A program made the translations under genes and the position numbers. From contig DETL01000034.1 of NCBI GenBank assembly GCA_002361625.1, forward strand, positions 36,944 through 100,943: 64,000 nucleotides of DNA, given 5' to 3'. The notes below the pieces were generated by a model that was not told the origin of the DNA, did not search any database, and saw nothing but the letters and a program-made list of their open reading frames with translations. This DNA comes from Bacteroidales bacterium UBA3289. GTDB taxonomy: Bacteria; Bacteroidota; Bacteroidia; Bacteroidales; UBA932. Shown piece by piece: positions 9,061-16,869 of this stretch (positions are counted from its first letter, which is position 1; each line of letters opens with the position of its first letter).

Positions 9061-9113
9061 ACAAATGTACATAAAAACCGGCCTACAAACGCCAATTTTT
9101 TATGTACATTTGT
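9061..9113. promoter_or_regulatory. Divergent promoters inside a 17-bp perfect inverted repeat
   Basis: ACAAATGTACATAAAAA (9061-9077) is the exact reverse complement of 9097-9113, with a 19-base spacer. Each arm contains a TACATTTG -7 element pointing outward: 9069-9062 towards the HAD gene on minus and 9105-9112 towards the GH43-like gene on plus. The arms are longer than a -7 element needs, so a shared operator or regulator site is possible. No clear -33 TTG is seen on either side. Confidence 0.6.
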
Positions 9114-9129
9114 TTAGAATTACTCAACC

Positions 9130-10119
9130 ATGAAAAGATTTCTATCCCTCCTTTTGTGCGTGCTGCTCTTCGCGTCCTGTTCCAAGCGGGCGGAGGAGAC
9201 GGCCTATGTCTTCTCTTATTTCGACAATACCTACCAAGGGGCCGGGCTGCTCCTCGCCTATAGTTATGACGGATATCATTGGACGGCCCTGAATGGCGGA
9301 AAGCCGGTTCTGAAGCCCGAGGTAGGGCCGGACCGGCTGATGCGGGACCCGAGCATCTGCCAGGGACCGGACGGTACGTTCCATCTGATCTGGACCGTCG
9401 GCTGGACCGGACGCAGCATCGGCCATGCTTCGTCGCCGGACCTGGTCCACTGGAGCGAGCAGCAGGAAATCCCTGTCATGGAGGCATTTCCGTCGGCCCG
9501 AAACAGCTGGGCTCCCGAACTGTTCTGTGACGACGGGCTGTATTACATTTTCTGGGCGTCCACCGTCCCGGATGCTCCCGATGTCAGTACGGAAGGCTGC
9601 ATCAGCGAAGGCGGGAACAACCACCGGATCTACTGCACGACCACGCGGGACTTCACCACCTTCACTCCCACCCGCATCTGGTTCAATCCGGATTTCAATG
9701 CCATTGACGCTGCCGTCGTCCGTCTTCCTTCCACGGGAGAACTGGTCATGGCGGTCAAGAACGAGAACCTCGTCCCGGCCGAGAAGAACATCCGTATCAC
9801 CCGCTCCCGGAGCATGGCGGACGGCTTCCCCACGGAGGTGTCCGGCCCGATGAGCGGCATCGGCCGCGGTCCGGACTGCTGGGCCGAGGGCCCCTCGCCC
9901 CTGGTCGTCGGGGACGACCTTCTCGTCTTCTTCGACATGTACCGCGAACACAAGTACGGCGCCTCCCTCAGCCATGACGGCGGCAAGACCTGGGAGGACG
10001 CGACCGATCTCATCAGCATGCCGGAAGGCATGAGCCACGGAACGGCTTTCCCCGTCGCCAAGCATGTCGTGGACAACCTCGTAGCGGCCTATCCGGGCGA
10101 AGTAGAGCAGGGTAAGTAG
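9130..10119 (+). CDS. GH43-like five-bladed beta-propeller lipoprotein
   Basis: A 329-residue exported protein with a lipobox (FASCS, Cys 17). The body shows repeated propeller-type segments: DRLMRDPSICQGPDGTFHLIWT, an APELFCDDGLYYIFWAS blade, and PDCWAEGPSPLVVGDDLLVFF. The MRDPS and CWAEGPS segments resemble the acidic pockets of GH43/GH117-type enzymes, with an Asp in the first and a Glu in the last. This suggests a glycosidase acting on arabinose-, xylose- or galactose-containing glycans, but substrate and activity are inference. It stands alone, divergent from the HAD gene and convergent with hsp20. Confidence 0.7.
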   Translation: MKRFLSLLLCVLLFASCSKRAEETAYVFSYFDNTYQGAGLLLAYSYDGYHWTALNGGKPVLKPEVGPDRLMRDPSICQGPDGTFHLIWTVGWTGRSIGHASSPDLVHWSEQQEIPVMEAFPSARNSWAPELFCDDGLYYIFWASTVPDAPDVSTEGCISEGGNNHRIYCTTTRDFTTFTPTRIWFNPDFNAIDAAVVRLPSTGELVMAVKNENLVPAEKNIRITRSRSMADGFPTEVSGPMSGIGRGPDCWAEGPSPLVVGDDLLVFFDMYREHKYGASLSHDGGKTWEDATDLISMPEGMSHGTAFPVAKHVVDNLVAAYPGEVEQGK

Positions 10120-10140
10120 GGGAACTCATCCGATGCGTAC

Positions 10141-10173
10141 ATAAAAATAGGCGCCACCTGGACGGGTGGCGCC
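10141..10173 (-). terminator. Intrinsic terminator of hsp20
   Basis: GGCGCCACC (10150-10158) pairs perfectly with GGTGGCGCC (10165-10173) across a 6-base loop. On the minus strand the stem is followed by TATTTTTAT, as expected of a Rho-independent terminator 25 bases past the hsp20 stop. No T-run follows on the plus strand. Confidence 0.75.
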
Positions 10174-10197
10174 ATGGGCGGGAACTGGGATTCTCTA

Positions 10198-10629
10198 TCA
10201 CTGGACAGCGATCTGCTTGACCGTGTCGGGCTGCTGAGCTTTCTCCTTCTTCGGGAGATGGATATTCAGCACGCCGTGCTCCACTTTCGCGTCGATCTTG
10301 TCGGCATCGACATCATCCGGCAGCAGGAGCGTCTGCTGGAATTTCTCGTAGGAGAATTCGCGGCGGAGGTATTTGCCGTGCTTCTTGCCTTCCTTGTTCT
10401 CGGATTTCTTCTCCATCTCAATGTGCAGGTTGTTGTCCTCGTCGATGTGGACCTTGAAGTCCTCCTTGGTGAGTCCCGGTGCGGCGAGTTCCACATCGTA
10501 CTCTTTCTCGTTCTCAATTACATTGATGGCCGGAGCCGTGTAGCTTGTCCGTTCCATCCAGCTGTTGTCGAAAAAGTCGTTGAAAATGTCCGGCAACCAG
10601 CTATCATGCGTTCTTCTTGCAGGTAACAT
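10198..10629 (-). CDS. Hsp20 / alpha-crystallin family small heat-shock protein
   Basis: A 143-residue cytoplasmic holdase that binds unfolding proteins. The N-terminus DSWLPDIFNDFFDNSW is typical of Bacteroidota Hsp20. The alpha-crystallin domain runs from about residue 35 to 130: PAINVIENEKEYDVELAAPGL, then KEDFKVHIDEDNNLHI, a charged KKSENKEGKKHGKYLRREFS stretch, and the conserved VEHGVLNIHLPK. The length is standard. It is monocistronic with a strong terminator downstream. I see no clean heat-shock operator in the 5' region, and its promoter is not obvious. Confidence 0.95.
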   Translation of the reverse strand: MLPARRTHDSWLPDIFNDFFDNSWMERTSYTAPAINVIENEKEYDVELAAPGLTKEDFKVHIDEDNNLHIEMEKKSENKEGKKHGKYLRREFSYEKFQQTLLLPDDVDADKIDAKVEHGVLNIHLPKKEKAQQPDTVKQIAVQ

Positions 10630-11100
10630 AGTTCAAAAACTTTAATCGTCCCGGTTTGGAGGCCCTCCAGCGGACCCTTATTCCCGGAGTTCCTTATCGG
10701 AACCGCATAAGGGAATTGCAAACCCGGGGCCACTGCCGGAAAAGTGGACAAAACGGCATACGAAGTGCCAGAAAGTCCATTTTCGGGTCAGAATGTCTGC
10801 TTTGGGGACGATGCGGCCGAGGGTTGTAGGGTATGGATATGCATGGCATCGTGTACGCATGGGATGCGTACACAAAGGAAGGACGCCACTCGGCCATAGA
10901 ATTTCGATGTGACAAGTTTCATCTCATAGGTTTCACGTCGGCCTTGCTGAAACGGATACCAGAATGAAGGCTAATCTCCATCTCGTTCAGGATAAGCTAG
11001 GAGGTCCGGAAAGGATGGAGGATTCTCCGGACGCGCTCGCTGTCTGTCATGCAACGATAACTCATACGTAGGCATGCCCTAAAATAGAATAAAAATTAGC
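10630..11100. other. Gene-free boundary of the accessory region
   Basis: About 470 bases without a credible gene; the short open frames here lack recognisable protein character. Base composition falls from GC-rich core to AT-richer accessory DNA across this stretch. Features seen are a GGAGGGCCTCC palindrome near 10660 upstream of hsp20 and a perfect hairpin at 10851-10873 (separate entry). No tRNA, integrase or attachment repeat was recognised. Confidence 0.5.
10851..10873. repeat. Perfect inverted repeat, 10-bp arms and 3-base loop
   Basis: GTGTACGCAT, GGG, ATGCGTACAC. It could form a hairpin or serve as a dimeric-protein operator. No T-run on either side, so not an intrinsic terminator. 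The half-site GATGCGTAC also occurs once at 10132-10140, just downstream of the GH43-like gene. Confidence 0.6.
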
Positions 11101-11131
11101 TTGTATGTTAAGTTTTCTTTTCGTATCTTTG
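11101..11131 (+). promoter_or_regulatory. Promoter of the toxin-antitoxin operon
   Basis: TTG (11101-11103), a 20-base spacer and TATCTTTG (11124-11131), an exact consensus match. The toxin ATG at 11136 starts only four bases later, so the transcript is probably leaderless or nearly so. Confidence 0.65.
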
Positions 11132-11135
11132 GCAC

Positions 11136-11621
11136 ATGAACGTGAAGAAGAGAACAACAGTTGAATTGCTGAATGAGTCTGAGAAAGCTTCTTTGTACTC
11201 TATCAGCTTTGAGATGGACGGGACTACGGAGTTTGAAAAGTTCGTGGCGGAGTTTGAAATGAATGCAACTTTCAACCGCGATTATCAGCGTATCATCGCA
11301 GCGCTTCAAGCCATTCTCCGTATAGGTGCACTTGAACGGTTTTTCCGCCCAGAAGGCGGTATGAACGATAGTGTGCAAGCGCTGCCTATCGAGAGTGGAA
11401 AGCTCCGGCTGTATTGCTTGAGACTATCGGACCAGATAGTAATACTGGGTAATGGTGGGGAGAAGAAAACACGTACATATGAGGAGGATCCCAAACTGTA
11501 CGGTTATGTTCTGGACCTCCAAAAGTTTGAGAGAATACTTAACGAGAACATCGCCAAGGGGTATGTGAGCATAGAAGAGAAGGAGCTTTCTGGCATAGAG
11601 AACATCACATTCGAAATATAG
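11136..11621 (+). CDS. RelE/HigB-like type II toxin (putative)
   Basis: A 161-residue protein whose middle (about 45-125) has the layout of RelE/HigB toxins that act on translated mRNA: YQRIIAALQAILRIGALERFF, SGKLRLYCLRLSDQIVILGNGG, then KKTRTYEEDPKL. A C-terminal tail of about 35 residues extends beyond a minimal RelE fold. The first 30 residues look like an added strand-helix. An XRE-type gene starts eight bases downstream, giving the toxin-first order of higBA loci. No other function is suggested. Assignment rests on pattern and neighbour, not on catalytic residues. Confidence 0.65.
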   Translation: MNVKKRTTVELLNESEKASLYSISFEMDGTTEFEKFVAEFEMNATFNRDYQRIIAALQAILRIGALERFFRPEGGMNDSVQALPIESGKLRLYCLRLSDQIVILGNGGEKKTRTYEEDPKLYGYVLDLQKFERILNENIAKGYVSIEEKELSGIENITFEI

Positions 11622-11629
11622 ATATCGAT

Positions 11630-11899
11630 ATGAGAAACAAGCAGGAATGGTTCAATGCAAAGATGGCTGCCGTATCTCCGGAGATCAAATCCGAAGTGCA
11701 GTTGTCGGCCGACATCATTGCCCGAATCGACACCATTCTCAAACAGAAGAACATGACCCAGCGAGACCTCGCCAAGAAGATGGGACGGTCGGAAGCTGTC
11801 ATATCAAGGTGGACCACGGGTTTCCCCAACCTGACGCTGAAATCCATTGCCGAGATTTCAACCGCACTTGGCGAGCCGCTGGTCAGGGTCGTAGAATGA
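11630..11899 (+). CDS. XRE-family antitoxin / DNA-binding protein
   Basis: An 89-residue protein with a Cro/C1-type helix-turn-helix at about 35-88: IARIDTILKQKNMTQRDLAKKMGRSEAVISRWTTG, then NLTLKSIAEISTALGEPL. The N-terminal helix (KQEWFNAKMAAVSPEIKSEV) would be the toxin-binding part. It follows the toxin gene by eight bases, and such antitoxins normally repress their own promoter. The combination supports a HigBA-like stability or phage-response module at the left edge of the accessory region. Confidence 0.8.
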   Translation: MRNKQEWFNAKMAAVSPEIKSEVQLSADIIARIDTILKQKNMTQRDLAKKMGRSEAVISRWTTGFPNLTLKSIAEISTALGEPLVRVVE

Positions 11900-12207
11900 G
11901 GTGATTATGTAAACTCTTTGGATCGTCCCTCGTAGAAGCTTGCGTGTGAATTTGCACTATGAACGCCTAACCTGAAGATACTCTGGAATGCGTCGAGGTG
12001 GTGTTTCTTTTCATTACCTTGGTCTTTATCGGTCTGAAAGTCGATGATACCGTAATATCGGGAAAATGGTTGGAGAGTTTCTTGAAGATCAGAACTTGTA
12101 TGCCAAAGGGAGAATTGATGCCATTGCATCAATCATCAACGCGGTGAAGTAAACCTTTAATACACCTTTTTCATGTTAAGGTTGTAAGAATGTACAAGAA
12201 ATAAGTA
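11900..12207. other. Gap after the antitoxin; possible gene remnant
   Basis: No complete gene is evident. In the plus frame ending at 12152 the 34 codons after a stop read YRNIGKMVGEFLEDQNLYAKGRIDAIASIINAVK, which looks like a genuine protein tail. A second plus frame is also open across 11971-12146. This may be a decayed gene with a frameshift, or chance. The minus-strand open frame over 11905-12132 shows no family resemblance. Confidence 0.3.
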
Positions 12208-12356
12208 TATATTTGTGCGGCCGAGAAGGCGATTAGTTCTTTGAAATAGAGTTCTGAACACGGTTGAGTGTTAGACGGAGTCGCTAAACCGACTTTTTTC
12301 TAGGCGGATGGCGGGCAACCGCCATTATTCCATCAACTCTCAATCTTTCACGCACC
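12208..12356 (+). promoter_or_regulatory. Promoter and structured leader of the accessory sigma gene
   Basis: TATATTTG at 12208-12215 is a -7 element. The roughly 135-base leader then holds GTTCTTTGAAAT (12236-12247), similar to the boxA antitermination motif of Bacteroides leaders. A short hairpin AGTCG-CTAAAC-CGACT ends in TTTTTT (12279-12300) and looks like an attenuator. A perfect stem ATGGCGG/CCGCCAT closed by a GCAA tetraloop lies at 12308-12325. Regulation by read-through is inferred. Confidence 0.5.
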
Positions 12357-12950
12357 ATGTCTCGGAACTTATCACCTTCAAGCGATTCATCAATCGGCAA
12401 AAACCTGGCACTATTCAACGATGATGTCATTCAGTCAATTTCTGACACTGTCCGGTTTACGTTAATGAAGAACGCCAGTTCCTGGGTGAAGAAAGGATAT
12501 CTAGATGTTGATGACTTTATTCAGAGTGCGAGTTTGCACATCCTGAATCGAAGCGCCTCCTATGATCCTGAGCACGGAACCCCATTCAAGACCTGGGTAT
12601 GTGTAGTGGCAAGGAATTACACTATCAGTGAATCCAAAAAGCTGAAAAAGATAATTACAGCCAAAACACGGTTTGACATCGTCGAGGGGATGGATTTGGA
12701 AGACTTTTCAATCCTGGAGCCATTTCAGAAGATTGAGGAGAGCTCTGAGTCCCGTGAGCGGTTGACACGGCTCACCGGTTTCCTCGCGACGTTGAACGAG
12801 AGCGACAAGCTTTTGCTCGAGATGATGAAGGATGGTTTATCGAAGGATGAGATGATGGAAATCACACACAAGAGTGGTGGCAACATCGACACTTGCAAGT
12901 CGAGGCTCCGTCAGAAAATCCTCCGGTATGTAAAGACCCTTTACAAGTGA
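12357..12950 (+). CDS. Sigma-70-like RNA polymerase sigma factor of the accessory region
   Basis: A 197-residue protein with sigma region 2 (YLDVDDFIQSASLHILNRSA, then GTPFKTWVCVVARNYTISES) and a region-4-like C-terminal half (LNESDKLLLEMMKDGLSKDEMM ... IDTCKSRLRQKILRYVK). The N-terminal 40 residues are Ser-rich. Related sigma-like proteins occur on mobile elements of Bacteroidota and may direct transcription of element genes. It is a single-gene unit with an elaborate leader and a strong terminator. Codon and base usage is AT-richer than the core genes. Which promoters it reads cannot be told. Confidence 0.75.
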   Translation: MSRNLSPSSDSSIGKNLALFNDDVIQSISDTVRFTLMKNASSWVKKGYLDVDDFIQSASLHILNRSASYDPEHGTPFKTWVCVVARNYTISESKKLKKIITAKTRFDIVEGMDLEDFSILEPFQKIEESSESRERLTRLTGFLATLNESDKLLLEMMKDGLSKDEMMEITHKSGGNIDTCKSRLRQKILRYVKTLYK

Positions 12951-12969
12951 ATAAACCACGCACACATTA

Positions 12970-13010
12970 AGCTGTCGAATTCCATATGGGGATTCGGCGG
13001 CTTTTTGTTT
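12970..13010 (+). terminator. Intrinsic terminator of the accessory sigma gene
   Basis: A 14-base stem with some G-U pairs (AGCTGTCGAATTCC against GGGGATTCGGCGGC) and a short ATAT-containing loop, followed by TTTTTGTTTT. Strong Rho-independent shape, 20 bases past the stop. Confidence 0.8.
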
Positions 13011-13094
13011 TACCTTACCCTTCTTTTTGCATAGAAAATGTAAGAATCGTTTATATGTGTGTATATACTATCGAAACCACAAGTGATATGTGTT

Positions 13095-13295
13095 ATGGAT
13101 AGGAATGATACTATTGTTACCGATATTGTAATCCAGGCATTAAAGATGGATGATACAATTAAGAGACAGGAGATTCTTATTGAACGCTTAAAAACGGATA
13201 AAGAAGAGCTATTGATCATTATTTCGAAGATGAAGGACGTATTGAACAAATATGCTCCTGAATCATTTGAGCAATTGAATCTCTTTAATTTATAA
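13095..13295 (+). CDS. Small coiled-coil protein, unknown function
   Basis: A 66-residue protein starting MDRNDTIVTDIVIQAL. The centre (MDDTIKRQEILIERLKTDKEELLIIISKMKDVL) has heptad spacing of Ile/Leu and many charges, so it is probably a coiled coil or helical hairpin. The ATG at 13095 is preferred, though the frame is open back to 13059. It ends 20 bases from the convergent ADP-ribosylglycohydrolase stop. I do not recognise the family. Confidence 0.5.
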   Translation: MDRNDTIVTDIVIQALKMDDTIKRQEILIERLKTDKEELLIIISKMKDVLNKYAPESFEQLNLFNL

Positions 13296-13315
13296 AGATG
13301 TTAACGGCCCCAGCC

Positions 13316-14335
13316 TCAGATAATTGCATGAAAATCCCATCCTAATCCCAAAACTCGCTTCAATTCACCGGTATCTTCTGATGGCTCATAACATATAGTC
13401 TTAGCCGTATCATTATTTAGACATAGAAACCTAGAAATAATATCAAGGAATTCTTGAGGAAGTACGCGCTTAATTCTATCAACGAATTGGCGTGGTACCG
13501 TTCCATAATACGAGCCAGCTATGGCTCCCGCGATACAAGCTTGGGTGTCCGCATCTCCGCCTAAAGAAACTGCGTTTCGAATGGTGGATTCAACGTCGTT
13601 ACCCTCTAGAAAACATATTATTGCTTCTGGGACACTCCCCGGACATGTTGGATCGAAACCATAAGAAGGGCGTATCTCATCAAGCGTTCTTGACAAATCA
13701 TAACCGAATTTTCTCTCGATATAGGTTTTGATGCATTCTTTCGTCGTGAATATCTTTGCCAAATGAATGGCCGAGGCAACCGCTTCAGCTCCTTTAATTC
13801 CTTCTGGGTGATTGTGGGAGACTCTGGCTGATATCCTAGCTATTCTCTGGCATTCCTCTAGATTTTGGCCAAATAGGCCAGCTGCTGTAACACGCATGGC
13901 AGAACCGTTTCCTAAACTGTTATACGGCTCCGGATTCTCGGAACGTAGCCATTGCTTAAAGCTATGCCCGTAGCCTACTTCCATATACCGCAATCCAATA
14001 TCCTTCATTATAGGAACCAAGCCATCATCACTTGATGGAATTCTATAGATATCAGATAGCCACTTCATAACAGCCATAGTCATGACCGTGTCATCAGTGA
14101 AGGTTGCATTGTTGGGGAATAGTTCAAATGCAGTTGTCTTGATCCTTGTTCCTTTCAATTCGTGTGCAGACCCAATAATGTCTCCGACTATTGCGCCGAT
14201 TATTGCGCATTCATCCGATGCGTATCCACCATGACGTTCATCATCTCGAACTCCGTTTTTACGATTAATAATATCAGAGGCATATTCACCTAATCTGACA
14301 AAACTACGGGTGACTTTTTTGCGGTTAGAACACAT
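13316..14335 (-). CDS. ADP-ribosylglycohydrolase family protein (first of two)
   Basis: A 339-residue enzyme predicted to remove ADP-ribose from modified proteins, nucleic acids or small molecules (DraG/ARH fold). Metal-binding signatures are TFTDDTVMTMAV (about 79-90) and GGDADTQACIAGA (about 252-264), with NGSAMRV and SHNHPEGIKGAEA between them. The first 45 residues are an extra basic segment with no equivalent in the second copy at 30681. It is the last gene of a nine-gene minus-strand run, three bases after the phosphoesterase. The G+C content is clearly lower than in core genes. Reversal of a toxic or regulatory ADP-ribosylation is plausible, but no ADP-ribosyltransferase was recognised nearby. 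Confidence 0.9.
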   Translation of the reverse strand: MCSNRKKVTRSFVRLGEYASDIINRKNGVRDDERHGGYASDECAIIGAIVGDIIGSAHELKGTRIKTTAFELFPNNATFTDDTVMTMAVMKWLSDIYRIPSSDDGLVPIMKDIGLRYMEVGYGHSFKQWLRSENPEPYNSLGNGSAMRVTAAGLFGQNLEECQRIARISARVSHNHPEGIKGAEAVASAIHLAKIFTTKECIKTYIERKFGYDLSRTLDEIRPSYGFDPTCPGSVPEAIICFLEGNDVESTIRNAVSLGGDADTQACIAGAIAGSYYGTVPRQFVDRIKRVLPQEFLDIISRFLCLNNDTAKTICYEPSEDTGELKRVLGLGWDFHAII

Positions 14336-14338
14336 TGC

Positions 14339-15079
14339 TTATCTTGTATTTACTGTATTAAAAGAGACATTATTGCCTTCTATTTCGAGGACATCAAAAC
14401 CGGGGGAATTGGCCTCCTCGTAAGGACGAAGAAAATCGCTATAAGACGTGCTCACAGAAGGACTCGTGCTAAAGAGACAAGATCCAATAATCTTTTTAAA
14501 CGATCGGTGGTTATGCCCTGATAAGACTGCTACAATCTGTGGTATGGAAGTAACCACTGATATGAAGTCCACACGATTAATCAAAATCCTCCTATCCATC
14601 CAAGATTCGGATGTTAGCACAGGGTGGTGCATAAGAATTATTGTCGGATTAGTTTGGTCTTTAACCCTCTTCACCCTCTCGAGTTCCCAATCACTTAAAT
14701 GGCCTTTAGAACGATTAGTGCCATCTTCCGCGATAGCAACAGAATTAAGGAATAGGAAATCAATCCCTTGTCTTGTTACCCTGGGACAATAGACAAGTTT
14801 TCTATGCTCGATGTCGATAAGATTATGGTAATCATCATGGTTCCCATTTGTAACATATATGGGAAATGGTAGGATCGATAAAGAAATATCGGCCAGTTCA
14901 TATGATCCCTTGCTCCCGTCATTTGAGATATCGCCAGTAATAACGCCGAAATCAATTGTATCCTTAAATGCTTGTATGTTTGCAATTGCTTTCTGTAAGT
15001 TATCATATGGATTAATGCCATAGATAATGGCATCAGGAGATGAGCACAAATGCAAGTCAGAAAGGTGCAGGAGCTTCAT
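14339..15079 (-). CDS. Calcineurin-like metallophosphoesterase (CpdA-like)
   Basis: A 246-residue cytoplasmic protein with all five metal-binding blocks of the class III phosphodiesterase/calcineurin fold: LSDLHL, GDISNDG, GNHDDY, LMHHP and SGHNHRS. The size and DxH-GD-GNHD-H-GHxH order match CpdA-type cyclic-nucleotide phosphodiesterases, though related proteins act on other phosphodiesters. It lies three bases after the ABC transporter and three before the ADP-ribosylglycohydrolase, so these are co-transcribed. A nucleotide-based second-messenger substrate is inference only. Confidence 0.88.
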   Translation of the reverse strand: MKLLHLSDLHLCSSPDAIIYGINPYDNLQKAIANIQAFKDTIDFGVITGDISNDGSKGSYELADISLSILPFPIYVTNGNHDDYHNLIDIEHRKLVYCPRVTRQGIDFLFLNSVAIAEDGTNRSKGHLSDWELERVKRVKDQTNPTIILMHHPVLTSESWMDRRILINRVDFISVVTSIPQIVAVLSGHNHRSFKKIIGSCLFSTSPSVSTSYSDFLRPYEEANSPGFDVLEIEGNNVSFNTVNTR

Positions 15080-15082
15080 TTA

Positions 15083-16864
15083 TTAGGTCAATTTAACAAT
15101 CGAATCTGCCATGCCTGCTACTTTTTCATCATGCGTTATCAGCAAGGTAGAGCGAGATTGCATCAGTTTAGCAATGACATCCATAATGGAAGCCGCGGTC
15201 TTGGAATCAAACGGTGCTGTAGCCTCGTCCAGGATAAGAATAGGCGCGTCTTTGAGGAAAGCTCGGGCCAACGCAATCTGCTGTTTCTGTCCTCCGGAGA
15301 GACGTGATCCTCTATCACCGACAACTGTTTCATAGCCCTTCGGTAAGGAAATAATGAATTCATGGATGCCAGCTTTCTTTGCCGCTTCTTCGACATCATT
15401 AACGGAGGCCTTATCGGCCCCTAAAGCAATATTGTTGAATATGGTGTCGTTGAACAGAACAGCATCCTGGGGAACGAATCCTATGTTTTTCCTTATCGAA
15501 GCCGCCGAGACGGTCGTGATATCTTTCCCATAAACCTTGATGTCACCGGCCCGAGGAGTAAACAGTTTGATGGCAAGTTCTGCGGCTGTAGTCTTTCCTA
15601 CACCTACGCTACCAACAATCGCGATACTGCTTCCTTGCTGCAAAACAAACGAGAAATCCTCAAGTACTGGAGTGACATCATCGTATGAATACGAGACATG
15701 AGAGAACTCTAAAGCAGGTACATTCTGCTCAATCTCAATAGCCTCATTTCCATTCTGGTCATCGGTAATTTGCCCACCTCCCATATTCAGGACCTTGTTG
15801 ATTCTCTCCAAGGATGCGACTTGTTTTCTGATGCTATAAGACGCCTTTGCAATGCCCCTGACGGGAGCGATGATAGAGTGGAAAATCAACAGGAAATAGA
15901 CGAACTCGGCACCGGATAAACGCGTCCCGCCAGATAAGATACTATTCCCTCCAAACCAGAGGAGTAAAGCAAGAACGGTCGAAACTGTAAACCGGGTAAC
16001 GGGTGAGGATAAGGCAAGAACCCTGTTCAGCTTTCTGAATGTACGCCTGTTCTCTTCATTAATCTCTTCAAAGCGTTCTGACACTTGTTTTTCGGCATTG
16101 AATGAGCGGATTATAGTAAGGCCTCCTATTGTTTCCTCAAATTGAGAAAGAATTGTGCCTCTTTCGCTCTGTCCTTTATGAGCGAGTCTCTTCAATGAGC
16201 GACCAATGAAGATGACAATCAAGGCGCAGAGCATCAAAAGAACAAACGCGAATAGGGTTAGCTTAGGGGATATTGTGAAGAGTGTTATGAGGTATATGAT
16301 GACAGGGATAGGGTGTTCTATCAACAGATCCAAAGTATTGTTAACGCACCACTCAACTTCCAGCACATCATTGGTTGTCCTGGAGACAAGATCGCCACGG
16401 TTATCCTTACTCATCAAATTTGCCGGGAAGTCGAGAATCTTGTCGTAAAGTTCTTTCCGGAGGTCACGCAAAATGCCTACTCTCATTGGAATCCTGAAGA
16501 ATTCTGCAAGGAACGAGCAGCCATTACTGAGAAGAGATGTAATGATAATGAACAGGGCTATAATCATCAACCCATATCCGGCACCGTGTTCAAGGGATGC
16601 TCTTTGGAGGTAATACAGTGTGTTATTCTTTACGAAATCGAAGATATCTTGAAAGGATGAGCTTGCCGGGCTATTCATTATCTGTATCGATTCCACAGAT
16701 ATGCCAAACAGCATGTTTATTATCGGAATAACGGCTGAAAAACCTACGATGCTGAATACTGAACTTAATGCCATGAAAAGGATATTAAGTCCGATGCTGC
16801 CCTTGTATTTCGGGAAAAACCGACCTATCAGCCCCAGATAATTCATGCTGCCTTTTTTTGTCAT
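15083..16864 (-). CDS. ABC exporter, fused permease-ATPase (MsbA-like)
   Basis: A half-transporter of about 593 residues. The N-terminal 320 residues have six hydrophobic segments, for example LNILFMALSSVFSIVGFSAV and YGLMIIALFIIITSLLS. The C-terminal ATPase has Walker A GSVGVGKTT, Q-loop FVPQD, signature LSGGQKQQIALARAF, Walker B ILILDEATAPFD and H-loop LLITHD. The D-loop reads FDS rather than LDS. It probably works as a homodimer exporting a lipid, peptide or small molecule. The start is the ATG at 16864, five bases after the TonB receptor stop; an ATG at 16846 is also possible. Pairing of a receptor with an exporter is unusual. Confidence 0.9.
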   Translation of the reverse strand: MTKKGSMNYLGLIGRFFPKYKGSIGLNILFMALSSVFSIVGFSAVIPIINMLFGISVESIQIMNSPASSSFQDIFDFVKNNTLYYLQRASLEHGAGYGLMIIALFIIITSLLSNGCSFLAEFFRIPMRVGILRDLRKELYDKILDFPANLMSKDNRGDLVSRTTNDVLEVEWCVNNTLDLLIEHPIPVIIYLITLFTISPKLTLFAFVLLMLCALIVIFIGRSLKRLAHKGQSERGTILSQFEETIGGLTIIRSFNAEKQVSERFEEINEENRRTFRKLNRVLALSSPVTRFTVSTVLALLLWFGGNSILSGGTRLSGAEFVYFLLIFHSIIAPVRGIAKASYSIRKQVASLERINKVLNMGGGQITDDQNGNEAIEIEQNVPALEFSHVSYSYDDVTPVLEDFSFVLQQGSSIAIVGSVGVGKTTAAELAIKLFTPRAGDIKVYGKDITTVSAASIRKNIGFVPQDAVLFNDTIFNNIALGADKASVNDVEEAAKKAGIHEFIISLPKGYETVVGDRGSRLSGGQKQQIALARAFLKDAPILILDEATAPFDSKTAASIMDVIAKLMQSRSTLLITHDEKVAGMADSIVKLT

Positions 16865-16869
16865 ACCGA

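Noticed and set aside
11905..12132. 75-codon minus-strand open frame
   Set aside because: No recognisable protein character. The plus-strand frames over the same bases look more coding-like and are described as a possible remnant.
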